The notes under the pieces: generated by a model
Database searches by the model: none
What the model was told of the DNA's origin: nothing
The model's input: only the letters and a program-made list of their open reading frames with translations
Shown: in pieces, positions 36,740 to 45,732 of the stretch
Numbering within the stretch: the stretch's first letter is position 1
Layout of the letters: every line of letters begins with the position of its first letter
Made by a program: the position numbers and the translations under genes
Assembly: GCA_934432595.1 (NCBI GenBank)
Contig: CAKRYR010000004.1
Location: 62,001-126,000 of the forward strand
Length of the DNA stretch: 64,000 nt
Source: an uncultured Lachnospiraceae bacterium
GTDB taxonomy: Bacteria; Bacillota; Clostridia; Lachnospirales; Lachnospiraceae
Direction: 5' to 3'

Positions 36740-37013
36740 ATGGAAACCGTTAAGATTTATAATGCAGGTGATAGTTTAGAAGCTAATAGAATAGTTGAAA
36801 TATTGAAAGAAAATGATATTTCTGCCTATACAATGGAATCAGGTTCGGGTTCATATTTAGTTATATAACAAGGGATTTGATAAAGATATAGATGAAGATG
36901 AAAACTATAAGGTTCCTTGGTTTAGAAATAGAGTTATTGTAGCAAGGATAATTATACTTGGTACAGTGACATTTGGAGTGTTATGGTTTATATTGTCTAA
37001 CATGTATAATTAA
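36740..37013 (+). pseudogene. Frameshifted DUF2007-type protein with C-terminal membrane helix
   Basis: From ATG 36740 the frame reads METVKIYNAGDSLEANRIVE, like DUF2007 putative signal-transducing proteins, and stops at 36866. One base over, the next frame continues without a gap in sense (NKGFDKDIDEDENYK, then a single helix about VIVARIIILGTVTFGVLWFI) to TAA 37011. One base too many near 36863-36868 breaks it. It is either a true pseudogene or a read error in a small live gene. Confidence 0.65.
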
Positions 37014-37045
37014 AAAATATATAGTATCTAGGAATGGAGGTAATT

Positions 37046-37381
37046 ATGGATATTATTGAGACTTTAACAAAAAAAGGACAGGAATTAGCAGATAAGGCAA
37101 AAGAGATATATGATGTGAATAAGATAAATATGATGATTCATAATGAAGAAAAGCAAATGAATCGCAGATATATAGCTTTAGCTAAAAAGTATTTAAAGAA
37201 GTATGAGGATGATATTGATCCTGAATTTATAGATGATGTTGAGAGTATTCAAGAACATAAAGAAAACATTGATGATTACAAGCTTCAAAGAGCAGTAGTA
37301 AGGGGAGATAGAATATGTACTTGTGGAAAACCAGTAGATATTGACTCTGGATATTGCCAAAGCTGTGGAAGAAAATTGTAA
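37046..37381 (+). CDS. Small zinc-ribbon protein
   Basis: A 111-residue protein read from ATG 37046 behind TGGAGGT. The first 95 residues are charged and helical, probably coiled coil. The C-terminus is a zinc ribbon with two C-x2-C-type pairs (CTCGKPVDIDSGYCQSCG). Such proteins are common and uncharacterised in Lachnospiraceae. It lies 33 bp after the frameshifted DUF2007 gene and may be co-transcribed. Confidence 0.78.
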   Translation: MDIIETLTKKGQELADKAKEIYDVNKINMMIHNEEKQMNRRYIALAKKYLKKYEDDIDPEFIDDVESIQEHKENIDDYKLQRAVVRGDRICTCGKPVDIDSGYCQSCGRKL

Positions 37382-37412
37382 TCAATATTTGAGTGCAATT
37401 TATACTTAGAAT

Positions 37413-37462
37413 GAATTTACACGCGGGCAGAATAGTATGCTCGCGTTTGCTTTATGTAAATC
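37413..37462 (+). terminator. Hairpin after the zinc-ribbon gene
   Basis: ACGCGGGCA (37421-37429) pairs with TGCTCGCGT (37438-37446) with one G-T pair, and flanking GAATTTACA/TGTAAATC extends the stem. The T-tract is interrupted. Confidence 0.55.
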
Positions 37463-37555
37463 TATTTGACGATAAGCTACATCGAAATGAAATGAAGTGA
37501 AATCAGGATGAGCTTTGAAAAATTACAATAATTTAAATTGTTGGAGGAAGGGTAT

Positions 37556-38470
37556 ATGAATATTGCACATTTAAAATATGTCGTTGAAATTGCTAATACT
37601 AATTCAATAAGTAAGGCAGCTGAAAATTTGTATATGAATCAGCCTAATTTAAGTAGAGCGATAAAAAGTTTAGAGAAAGAGATAGGAATTGAGATATTCA
37701 TTAGATCTTCTAAGGGAATTAGGATAACCACTGAAGGAGAAGAATTTATACAATATGCAAGAAAAATTGTTAATCAGGTTAATGATTTAGAAGCTATGTA
37801 TACTACTAAAAAAAATATACAGAAATTATCAGTATGTGTACCTAGGGCAAGTTATATGTCAGATGCAATATCAGCATTTGCAAAGCATATTAAACTTACT
37901 GAGCCTGCAGACATATATTATAGAGAAACCAATTCTATGCGTGCTATTAATGAAGTGGTTTTGGAAAACTATAATATGGGGATTATCCGTTACCAGGATA
38001 CATATGAAAAAGACTTTAAAAGATTATTTAATGAAAAGCGATTAGAATCACATGTTATTAATGAATTTAGTTATACTTTAGTTATGTCAAGGACGCATCC
38101 TTTAGCCAATAAAGATATAATTAAGGCAGAAGAGTTAACTGATTATATTGAAATAGCTCACGCGGACCCATACGTTCCTAATATGCCATTGATTGATATA
38201 AAAAAAACAATGGTTCCAGTAGATATGGATAAGAGAATTTATGTTTATGAGAGAGCAAGTCAATATGATTTGTTACAGAATGTAGAGGGTGCATTTATGT
38301 GGATGTCACCAGTTTCAGATGAATATTTAGCTAAATATAATTTGATTCAGAGACGATGTAATTTTAATGACAAGATATATAAAGATGTGGTTATTTTAAA
38401 AAAAGGATATAATTTAACTGTTTTGGAAAAATTATTTCTTGAAGAAGTGGCAAGAATAAAGAATATATGA
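37556..38470 (+). CDS. LysR family transcriptional regulator
   Basis: A 304-residue regulator read from ATG 37556 behind GGAGGAAGGG. The N-terminal winged HTH is clear (MNIAHLKYVVEIANTNSISK, AAENLYMNQPNLSRAIKSLE). The effector-binding domain (about 90-300) is of the periplasmic-binding type. The neighbouring adhE gene is in the same direction, not divergent, so the target is not obvious. Confidence 0.92.
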   Translation: MNIAHLKYVVEIANTNSISKAAENLYMNQPNLSRAIKSLEKEIGIEIFIRSSKGIRITTEGEEFIQYARKIVNQVNDLEAMYTTKKNIQKLSVCVPRASYMSDAISAFAKHIKLTEPADIYYRETNSMRAINEVVLENYNMGIIRYQDTYEKDFKRLFNEKRLESHVINEFSYTLVMSRTHPLANKDIIKAEELTDYIEIAHADPYVPNMPLIDIKKTMVPVDMDKRIYVYERASQYDLLQNVEGAFMWMSPVSDEYLAKYNLIQRRCNFNDKIYKDVVILKKGYNLTVLEKLFLEEVARIKNI

Positions 38471-38474
38471 TTTG

Positions 38475-38563
38475 TCGCAACTGCACAATGGTGTGCAAAG
38501 GGTCGCAAGTTCCTCATGATTGAGGGAAACAGGCAGCTCCAGCAGACTTGTCCGCTTTGTTCT
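38475..38563 (+). repeat. Dispersed structured repeat, copy B (89 bp)
   Basis: Gapless match to copy A at 28423-28511, about 82 percent identical, same orientation. It begins five bases after the LysR stop. The conserved blocks are TCGCAACTGCACAATGG, AAGTTCCTCATGA, TGAGGGAAACAGG and TTGTCCGCTTTGTTCT. The terminal hairpin has one mismatch in this copy. Confidence 0.8.
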
Positions 38564-38662
38564 AGTTTGTTATATGTAAAAAAAATATATAAAATAACAT
38601 ATGATATATCATAAATGATATAAAAGCTATATAATATTTACATTTTACTAATTAAATAAACT

Positions 38663-38680
38663 TCGTTAAAATATTAACGA
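38663..38680. promoter_or_regulatory. Rex-type operator upstream of adhE
   Basis: TCGTTAA-AATA-TTAACGA is a perfect 18-bp palindrome (apart from the free 4-base centre) that matches the clostridial Rex consensus TTGTTAANNNNTTAACAA except for a symmetrical T to C change. Rex senses NADH/NAD and represses adhE in this phylum. A TATAAT lies just upstream at 38630-38635. Confidence 0.7.
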
Positions 38681-38766
38681 GTTTAAGGTTAACTGATTTG
38701 GTAGTTTAGTCAGTTGACAATATATAAATTTTTAAAGGGAAATTAAATTAAAAAGGAGCATATTAT

Positions 38767-41376
38767 ATGGGAAATCAAAATATTTATCCAATTGTAGATA
38801 GTGTGGAAAAGTTAGAAGAAGCACTAGCTCGTGTTAGAGAAGCACAAAAAATATTTGCAACTTATACTCAAGAGCAAGTAGATAAAATATTTTTAGCAGC
38901 AGCGTCAGCAGCTAATAAGGAAAGAATACCTCTTGCTAAAATGGCAGTTGAAGAAACTGGTATGGGTATAGTAGAAGATAAGGTTATTAAGAATCATTAT
39001 GCAGCAGAATATATTTATAATGCATATAAAAACACAAAGACTTGTGGTGTTATTGAAGAAGATAAAGCTTATGGAATTACTAAGATTGCTGAACCAATTG
39101 GTGTAGTTGCAGCAGTTATACCTACAACTAATCCAACTTCAACAGCTATCTTTAAGACACTTATTTCTTTGAAGACTCGTAATGGTATCATTATAAGTCC
39201 TCACCCAAGAGCAAAAGAGTCTACAATAGCAGCAGCTAAGGTTGTATTAGAGGCAGCTGTTAAGGCAGGAGCTCCAGAAGGAATAATTGGATGGATAGAT
39301 ATTCCATCATTGGAAATGACAAATACTATTATGAAAGAAGCAGATATTATACTTGCAACTGGTGGTCCTGGAATGGTTAAGGCTGCTTATTCATCAGGAA
39401 AGCCAGCACTTGGTGTTGGTGCAGGTAATACACCAGCAATTATAGATAATTCAGCAGATATATTGTTAGCTGTTAACTCAATCATACATTCAAAAACATT
39501 TGATAATGGTATGATTTGTGCATCAGAGCAATCAGTAATTATCTTAAAAGATATTTATAATAAAGTTAAAAAAGAATTTGTTGATAGAGGATGCTATGTT
39601 CTTAGTGCAGATGAGACTGAAAAGGTTAGAAAGACTATCATAATTAATGGTGCATTAAATGCTAAGATAGTTGGGCAATCTGCTCATACAATTGCTAAAT
39701 TAGCTGGAATTGATGTTCCAGAGACAACTAAGATTCTTATTGGTGAAGTTGATAGTGTAGATCTTTCAGAAGAGTTCGCTCATGAGAAACTTTCTCCAGT
39801 ACTTGCTATGTATAAAGCAAAAGATTTTGAAGACGCTTTATCAAAGGCAGAACAATTAGTAGCAGATGGTGGATATGGACATACTTCATCATTATATGTA
39901 AATGCAACTATTGAAAAAGAAAAAATTGCTGAATTTGGTGCAAGAATGAAAACTTGTCGTATATTAATTAATACTCCATCTTCTCAAGGTGGTATAGGTG
40001 ATTTATATAACTTTAAGTTAGCTCCATCACTAACACTTGGTTGTGGTTCTTGGGGTGGAAACTCTGTTTCAGAAAATGTTGGAGTTAAGCACTTAATTAA
40101 TATTAAAACAGTAGCCGAGAGGAGAGAAAACATGCTTTGGTTTAGAGCACCTGAAAAGGTATATATGAAGAAAGGATGTTTACCAGTAGCATTATCTGAA
40201 TTAAAAGATGTTATGGGTAAAAAGAAAGCTTTCGTAGTAACAGATAATTTCTTATATAAGAATGGATATACAAAACCAATTACAGATAAATTAGATGAGA
40301 TGGGTATTCAACATACAACATTCTATAATGTTGAGCCAGACCCAACATTAGCTTGTGCAAAAGAAGGTGCAGCTCTTATGACATCATTTGAACCAGATGT
40401 TATTATTGCACTTGGTGGTGGATCAGCAATGGATGCTGCTAAGATTATGTGGGTTATGTATGAACATCCAGAGGCAGACTTTATGGATATGGCTATGCGT
40501 TTCGTTGATATACGTAAGCGTATATATACATTCCCTAAGATGGGTGAAAAAGCATACTTTATAGCTGTTCCTACTTCAGCAGGTACAGGTTCAGAAGTTA
40601 CGCCTTTTGCAGTTATTACTGATGAAAAATCAGGAGTAAAATATCCTCTTGCTGATTATGAATTATTGCCAGATATGTCTATTATAGATGCAGATATGCA
40701 TATGACTGCTCCTAAGGGACTTACAGCTGCATCAGGTATTGATGCCGTAACTCATGCTCTTGAGGCATATGCAGCAATGTTAGCTACAGATTATACTGAT
40801 GGTTTAGCATTACGTTCATTAAAGATGATATTTGAATATTTACCACGTGCTTACGATAATGGTTTAACTGATGTTGAAGCTCGTGAGAAAATGGCTAATG
40901 CAGCGACTATGGCAGGTATGGCATTTGCAAATGCATTCCTAGGTGTATGTCACTCAATGGCACATAAATTAGGAGCATTCCATCATTTACCACATGGTGT
41001 TGCTAATGCATTAATGATTGATGAAGTTCTTAGATTTAATGCTAGTGAAACACCAGCTAAGATGGGTACTTTCTCACAATACGATCATCCACATACTTTA
41101 GCTCGTTATGCTGAGGTTGCTGATTATCTTGGACTTGGTGGAAAGACTGATGAAGAGAAACTTGAAAACCTAATTAAAGCAATTGATGAGTTAAAAGAAA
41201 GAGTTGGAATTAAGAAAACTATTAAAGAATATGGTATCGATGAGAAGGATTTCCTTGATAGATTAGATGATATGGTAGAGCAAGCATTTGATGATCAATG
41301 TACAGGAGCAAATCCTCGTTATCCATTGATGAGTGAAATTAAACAAATGTATTTGAATGCTTATTATGGTAAATAG
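38767..41376 (+). CDS. adhE: Bifunctional acetaldehyde-CoA/alcohol dehydrogenase
   Basis: Reduces acetyl-CoA to acetaldehyde and on to ethanol, using NADH, in fermentation. The 869-residue length is typical. The N-terminal aldehyde dehydrogenase half has catalytic C251 (GMICASEQS). The C-terminal iron alcohol dehydrogenase half has the nucleotide-binding GGGSAMDAAK and the iron-binding His/Asp region (ASGIDAVTHALEAY, CHSMAHKLGAFHHLPHG). AdhE assembles into spirosomes. An AAGGAG site precedes the ATG, and the Rex-like operator lies about 90 bases upstream. Confidence 0.97.
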   Translation: MGNQNIYPIVDSVEKLEEALARVREAQKIFATYTQEQVDKIFLAAASAANKERIPLAKMAVEETGMGIVEDKVIKNHYAAEYIYNAYKNTKTCGVIEEDKAYGITKIAEPIGVVAAVIPTTNPTSTAIFKTLISLKTRNGIIISPHPRAKESTIAAAKVVLEAAVKAGAPEGIIGWIDIPSLEMTNTIMKEADIILATGGPGMVKAAYSSGKPALGVGAGNTPAIIDNSADILLAVNSIIHSKTFDNGMICASEQSVIILKDIYNKVKKEFVDRGCYVLSADETEKVRKTIIINGALNAKIVGQSAHTIAKLAGIDVPETTKILIGEVDSVDLSEEFAHEKLSPVLAMYKAKDFEDALSKAEQLVADGGYGHTSSLYVNATIEKEKIAEFGARMKTCRILINTPSSQGGIGDLYNFKLAPSLTLGCGSWGGNSVSENVGVKHLINIKTVAERRENMLWFRAPEKVYMKKGCLPVALSELKDVMGKKKAFVVTDNFLYKNGYTKPITDKLDEMGIQHTTFYNVEPDPTLACAKEGAALMTSFEPDVIIALGGGSAMDAAKIMWVMYEHPEADFMDMAMRFVDIRKRIYTFPKMGEKAYFIAVPTSAGTGSEVTPFAVITDEKSGVKYPLADYELLPDMSIIDADMHMTAPKGLTAASGIDAVTHALEAYAAMLATDYTDGLALRSLKMIFEYLPRAYDNGLTDVEAREKMANAATMAGMAFANAFLGVCHSMAHKLGAFHHLPHGVANALMIDEVLRFNASETPAKMGTFSQYDHPHTLARYAEVADYLGLGGKTDEEKLENLIKAIDELKERVGIKKTIKEYGIDEKDFLDRLDDMVEQAFDDQCTGANPRYPLMSEIKQMYLNAYYGK

Positions 41377-41551
41377 ATAGTTAGAATAAATTATTATAAA
41401 TTATTATAAATGTTAACTAATATTTCGATATAGTTATAGGAATGATTGTAATTTGGATGGAGTTGTTGATAGATATTATTTGATGTAAGTTAAAGAATAT
41501 CTTGAGCTTCAATCCATATACAATAAAATTCATATTTAGGAGGAAATAGTT

Positions 41552-42304
41552 ATGAATTTGAATAATATAATAGCACAAAGAACTAAAAAGACAATTTATC
41601 GTGACGGAGATAGAGCTATAAAAGTTTTTGATTCAGATTTTTCAAAATCGGATGTATTAAATGAAGCTTTAAATCAATCTCGTATAGAGGGAATCGGTTT
41701 AGACATTCCTAGAGTGTTAGAGGTAACAACAGTTGATGGTAAGTGGGCTATAGTTTCTGATTTCATTGAAGGAAAGACTTTAGCACAGTTGATGGAAGAA
41801 AATCCAGATAAATATGAAGAGTATCTTGATATGTTTATTGATTTACAGATAAAGGTTCATGCTTGTAAATCACCATTATTGAACAAGTTAAGAGATAAGA
41901 TGAGGACTAAGATTATGCAAGCAGATATTGATGCTACTACGCGTTATGATTTGCATACTAGATTAGAGTCTCATGGTATTAATAATCAAGTTTGTCATGG
42001 AGATTTTAATCCAAGTAATATTATTGTTACTGATGACGGTAAGTTATATATTTTAGACTGGTCACATGTTACACAGGGTAATGCTTCAGCTGACGTTGCG
42101 AGAACTTATTTATTATTCTGTCTACAAGATGGAGATTCTAAATGTGCAGATGAGTATATGAAGAAATTCTGTAAGAAGGTTAATATTCCTGTTCAAAATG
42201 TTCAGAAGTGGCTACCTATTGTTGCAGCATCTCAATCAGTTAAAGGTAATCCAGATGAAAGAAAATTCCTTTTATCTTGGGTAGATGTTGTGGATTATCA
42301 ATAA
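41552..42304 (+). CDS. APH-type kinase family protein (TIGR02172-like)
   Basis: A 250-residue kinase-fold protein with the choline/aminoglycoside kinase motif HGDFNPSNIIV and the metal-binding LDWSH. A conserved phosphate-loop Lys precedes (DRAIKVFDSDF). Members of this group (TIGR02172-like) have no known substrate; an antibiotic-modifying role should not be assumed. An AGGAGG site lies before the ATG and a strong terminator after it, so it is monocistronic. Confidence 0.8.
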   Translation: MNLNNIIAQRTKKTIYRDGDRAIKVFDSDFSKSDVLNEALNQSRIEGIGLDIPRVLEVTTVDGKWAIVSDFIEGKTLAQLMEENPDKYEEYLDMFIDLQIKVHACKSPLLNKLRDKMRTKIMQADIDATTRYDLHTRLESHGINNQVCHGDFNPSNIIVTDDGKLYILDWSHVTQGNASADVARTYLLFCLQDGDSKCADEYMKKFCKKVNIPVQNVQKWLPIVAASQSVKGNPDERKFLLSWVDVVDYQ

Positions 42305-42329
42305 AATTTCTATTTTTTTTAAATATTTG

Positions 42330-42357
42330 GGCTGGCAATTTTATTGCCAGCCTTTTT
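42330..42357 (+). terminator. Intrinsic terminator after the APH-type kinase gene
   Basis: A 9-bp perfect GC-rich stem GGCTGGCAA/TTGCCAGCC with a TTTTA loop and five T. Confidence 0.93.
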
Positions 42358-42366
42358 GGATTTTAA

Positions 42367-42425
42367 AATATAAATATTCAAATCGTCACTCATAACACGA
42401 AAATGAAAATCGTCCCTAGAACAGA
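42367..42425. repeat. MITE-arm-like repeat with two ATCGTNNCT motifs
   Basis: Matches the reverse complement of about 56809-56870: AATATAAATAT-CAAATCGTCACT, then AAATG-AAATCGTCCCTAGAAC. It is a single-arm copy of the inverted-repeat region at 56.8 kb. Confidence 0.7.
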
Positions 42426-42448
42426 AAAACCAAGTATACAAATTTATA

Positions 42449-42478
42449 TTTACATTTTGGGGAGGGGGAGGGTATAAT
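42449..42478 (+). promoter_or_regulatory. Promoter with G-rich spacer before the HD-domain gene
   Basis: TTTACA (42449-42454), 18 bases, TATAAT (42473-42478). The spacer holds three G-runs (42459-42462, 42464-42468, 42470-42472), and more follow to 42493, which is striking in AT-rich DNA. Confidence 0.6.
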
Positions 42479-42520
42479 GGAGGAAGGTGAGGGAAGATAG
42501 TTGGTAGAAAGGAAAGTGCT

Positions 42521-43171
42521 ATGGTAGATATAGATAGTTTTTCTTCTGATGTAGATGGTATGTATATGTATGTTAAAGAACATGCAGAACAAAATGGTAT
42601 GGAGCAGACTGTAAAAGTGTTGGATTATGCAAGTAATGCACATAAAGGTCAATATAGAAAAGGCGAGGGAAAAGTCCCATATATTGCACATCCATTAGCA
42701 GTAAGTTGTCATGCTATTTCATTAGGATTTGATGATGATAATTTAATATCTACAGCTTTATTACATGATGTATGTGAAGATTGTGGTATATCGGTGGATA
42801 ATTTGCCTGTAAATGATGATACAAGAGAAGCAGTTAGGACACTCACTAAATCGTCATTAGTTAAAGAAGGTTCGTATGAAGCAATAGAGTATTATAATAG
42901 AATAAAAGAAAATAAAATTGCAATTATAGTTAAGATATTAGATAGATGCAATAATATTTCTAGTATGGCTACTGCTTTTTCAAATAAGAAGATGAAGAAT
43001 TATTTACATAGAACGAAAAAATATGTATATCCTTTATTTGATAGGGCTGAGAAAATGTATCCAAATTGTTTAGATAAATTCTTTATAATTAAATATCATA
43101 TAACTAGTGTTGTCACGACTGTTGAAAAAATATTGGAAGCAAACGGTGATAAGGAGCAACCTAGAGCTTAA
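42521..43171 (+). CDS. HD-domain protein resembling small alarmone hydrolases
   Basis: A 216-residue protein with the HD motifs of the RelA/SpoT hydrolase domain: H41 (AHKGQYRKGEGKVPYIAHPL), H82-D83 with E86-D87 (LLHDVCED) and D141 (KILDRCNNIS). No synthetase or TGS domain is present, so it is a stand-alone hydrolase candidate that could degrade (p)ppGpp or a related nucleotide. The R-rich substrate loop is shorter than in MESH1, so the substrate may differ. AAGGAAAG precedes the ATG. Confidence 0.8.
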   Translation: MVDIDSFSSDVDGMYMYVKEHAEQNGMEQTVKVLDYASNAHKGQYRKGEGKVPYIAHPLAVSCHAISLGFDDDNLISTALLHDVCEDCGISVDNLPVNDDTREAVRTLTKSSLVKEGSYEAIEYYNRIKENKIAIIVKILDRCNNISSMATAFSNKKMKNYLHRTKKYVYPLFDRAEKMYPNCLDKFFIIKYHITSVVTTVEKILEANGDKEQPRA

Positions 43172-43231
43172 GTATTTTTTCTAATATAGGAATACTAGAT
43201 ATTACAAAATCATAGACTAAATGTAATAACA

Positions 43232-43696
43232 ATGTTATTAGGATTTAACATTAAAGGTGAGGATTTACAAAGTATTCAATCATTAGATAAAAGTGGTTAT
43301 TCAGTAACACAAAATCAAACTATTCAACCTAGATTGAATCTTACAACTACACAGAATACAACACTTACAAAAGAAGGTTTAAAGAAGAAGGTTTATTGTC
43401 AAGTTACTGAGCCATCATATGTAAATGGAGAAGAAAATTTATTAAAATGGAATAAGGAAATAAAACAGTTTGAATTAACATTAACAAATACTAAAATAAT
43501 AGATGGTATGTCAGCTAATGCAACTGTTAAGACAGAGGCGAAACCAGTTGAGGTTAAGCCTATAGCCACACAAAAGCCTGAGGCAGTAAAACCACAGACG
43601 CCAGAGGTTAAGAAAGATGAAACTGTAAAGGTTGAAGAGAAGAATGTATATCTAATTCAAATAACGATAAGGATATGCATTCTTTTTGTAATGTAA
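43232..43696 (+). CDS. Hypothetical protein, probably frameshifted at its C-terminus
   Basis: A 154-residue protein of unknown family. The first 100 residues are polar and probably beta-rich. A Lys/Pro/Glu-rich stretch (about 100-135, KPVEVKPIATQKPEAVKPQ) follows. The last residues (IQITIRICILFVM) look out of frame. A neighbouring frame gives a hydrophilic ending (CISNSNNDKDMHSFCNVIGKQ) that fits the style of the protein better. No ribosome site is clear before the ATG. It may be a decayed gene. Confidence 0.45.
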   Translation: MLLGFNIKGEDLQSIQSLDKSGYSVTQNQTIQPRLNLTTTQNTTLTKEGLKKKVYCQVTEPSYVNGEENLLKWNKEIKQFELTLTNTKIIDGMSANATVKTEAKPVEVKPIATQKPEAVKPQTPEVKKDETVKVEEKNVYLIQITIRICILFVM

Positions 43697-43707
43697 TAGG
43701 AAAACAG

Positions 43708-43746
43708 ATTTAGTACTTTTAGGCAAAGCAACGAAGCGAGAGCGTC
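43708..43746. repeat. Core repeat shared with the 56.9-kb element
   Basis: About 36 bases (TTAGTAC..., GGCAAAGCAACGAAGCGA, AGCGT) match the reverse complement of 56921-56956 with about three differences. Confidence 0.7.
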
Positions 43747-43850
43747 AACGAAAATTTTGATTGAGAATAAATTGCAATTCTTGGAAAAATATGGTATTAT
43801 TTTTAATGTTATAATCTGGTAACAATTAGGTGTTAGGTTAGGAGAAATAG

Positions 43851-44504
43851 ATGGATAGTATTATTACAATTAGTAGACAATATGGTAGTGGCGGTAAGGA
43901 AATTGGACGAATACTTGCTCAAAGATTAAGAATACCTTTTTATGATAAAGATATTATTGCAAATTTAGCTAAGAAAACCCCCTTTCAGAATAATATTTTT
44001 AACAAGGAAGAGGGAATGATGGCTAATAGTTTAATTTATGCTATCGCTATGGGGATGAATTCATATAATTTTAGAGAATTTAGTGGAAGTGCAATGTCTA
44101 TTGAGGATCAAACTTATATGAATCAATGTGCGGTTATTCGCAAAATAGCTAAGGAAGGACCTTGCATTATCGTTGGAAGGTGTGCAGATTATATATTAGA
44201 ACAGGAAAACATTATAAAGCTTTATATATGGTCGTCTATAGAAAGTAGAATACATAGAGCTAAGGAAGTTTATGGTGAAAGTCATAATAAAGCACAAGAA
44301 AATATTCTTAGAATAGATAAAAAAAGAAGCGCTTATTATAGATATCATTCTGGACAAAGATGGGGAAACGTTAGTAATTATGATATGGTTTTACGAAGTG
44401 ATTTATTTGGAATAGAGGGAACTGTAGATATCTTAGAAAACATAATTAATATGAAAAATGATGAATGTATAGAGGATGAAGCTTATGTTAAAGAAATTTT
44501 ATAA
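43851..44504 (+). CDS. Cytidylate kinase-like family protein
   Basis: A 217-residue P-loop protein beginning MDSIITISRQYGSGGKEIGR, typical of the cytidylate kinase-like family (PF13189), followed by FYDKDII. A conserved R-rich lid region (RIDKKRSAYYRYHSG) is visible. These proteins are distinct from Cmk and their substrate is unknown. TTAGGAG lies before the ATG. The gene overlaps the next one by 20 bp, suggesting coupled translation. Confidence 0.85.
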   Translation: MDSIITISRQYGSGGKEIGRILAQRLRIPFYDKDIIANLAKKTPFQNNIFNKEEGMMANSLIYAIAMGMNSYNFREFSGSAMSIEDQTYMNQCAVIRKIAKEGPCIIVGRCADYILEQENIIKLYIWSSIESRIHRAKEVYGESHNKAQENILRIDKKRSAYYRYHSGQRWGNVSNYDMVLRSDLFGIEGTVDILENIINMKNDECIEDEAYVKEIL

Positions 44505-45699
44505 TTCAAAATATACTCAAATTGGAATATATGTTGTGATTGTGGCTGCTATAGTTATAACAACTAATGCATTTATAGACAATGTACCATATTTCTTTGG
44601 AGTAGTATGGCAAAAGATTAGTTGGGTTTTAACGCATGCAAAGCCAATTATAATAGCTATTGCATTGGCATATTTGTTGGATCCATTGGTGGATTTTTTT
44701 GAAGGACTATATTCAAAAGTAAAATTTTTAAAGAACAGAAAAAAATCAAATAGACCTTTAGCTGTAGTTACAGTACTAATTATATTAATTACAGCAATTT
44801 CAATTGTGATTTCATTATTAGTATTTAGTATTACAGATAATATAAAGATTGCTAACTTTGATGATTTATTTGTTATTGTTAATCAGTATCGAGATACTGT
44901 AAATAACCTTTATGACAAGATAATGAATGCTTTAGCAAAGGCTAATATTGAGTCAGCAGGAATTGAGGAATATATTAAAGAAGCTGCAATGTTTATAGTT
45001 AAGAAGTTAAGTTCAGGAGCACAAAGAACAATTCTTTATATTTCTAATATATCATCATTTGTTACAACATTAGTAGTTTCATTTGTTATCACTGTTTATT
45101 TATTAATAGATGGTAAACGAGTAATAGGATATATTAGTAAAGTGTGTAAAGCATTATTAAATGAAAGACAAAATAAAAAGCTTAGAGTTTTTGTAAATGA
45201 CGTGGATACTGTTTTTTCAGGATATATTAGAGGTCAATTTGCAGATGCATTTGTAATGATGATAATGGTTGGTATAGGATTATCGATAATAGGGGTGGAA
45301 TTTGCTGTTATTATAGCTATTTTAACAGGTATAGGAAATCTTATCCCATATGTAGGACCATTTATTGCTTATGGTGGAGTAATTATCTCAAGTTTGATTG
45401 CAGGAGATATGAAGACTTTTATTATTGCAATGATATTTTTATTAGTAATTCAAGCAGTAGATGGTAATGTAATTGGTCCAAAGTTATTAAGTAATAGTAT
45501 AGAAGTACATCCATTGTTGGTTATAATTTTTATTTTATTTGGTAGTGCTATAGGTGGAGTACTTGGTATGTTATTAGCAGTACCTGTTGGAGCTTTAATA
45601 AAGGTGTTGTTTGTTAGATTTATTGATAAGAAACTTAAAGAAAAAGGATTCGAGGAAGACGTAGTTAGTGAAGAAAAAGAAAAAAAAAAGAAAAAGTAG
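44485..45699 (+). CDS. AI-2E family transporter (UPF0118/PerM-like)
   Basis: A 404-residue membrane protein with about eight helices, the conserved C-terminal GIGNLIPYVGPF segment and VQAVDGNVIGPKLLS of PF01594. The family includes AI-2 exporters and Na/Li-H antiporters, so the substrate is open. ATG 44485 is chosen, nine bases after GAGG; ATG 44476 is too close to the site. The C-terminus is a run of Glu and Lys. It overlaps the kinase-like gene upstream. Confidence 0.87.
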   Translation: MLKKFYNSKYTQIGIYVVIVAAIVITTNAFIDNVPYFFGVVWQKISWVLTHAKPIIIAIALAYLLDPLVDFFEGLYSKVKFLKNRKKSNRPLAVVTVLIILITAISIVISLLVFSITDNIKIANFDDLFVIVNQYRDTVNNLYDKIMNALAKANIESAGIEEYIKEAAMFIVKKLSSGAQRTILYISNISSFVTTLVVSFVITVYLLIDGKRVIGYISKVCKALLNERQNKKLRVFVNDVDTVFSGYIRGQFADAFVMMIMVGIGLSIIGVEFAVIIAILTGIGNLIPYVGPFIAYGGVIISSLIAGDMKTFIIAMIFLLVIQAVDGNVIGPKLLSNSIEVHPLLVIIFILFGSAIGGVLGMLLAVPVGALIKVLFVRFIDKKLKEKGFEEDVVSEEKEKKKKK

Positions 45700-45732
45700 T
45701 TGCAAGTAAATAAGATAGTATGGAGGCAAGTT

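Noticed and set aside
38714..38719. TTGACA upstream of adhE as a -35 box
   Set aside because: No -10 hexamer lies 16-18 bases downstream; TATAAA at 38723 is far too close.
41377..41551. AAATTATTAT short repeat after adhE as a regulatory array
   Set aside because: Two or three copies of an AT-only unit are expected by chance in this DNA.
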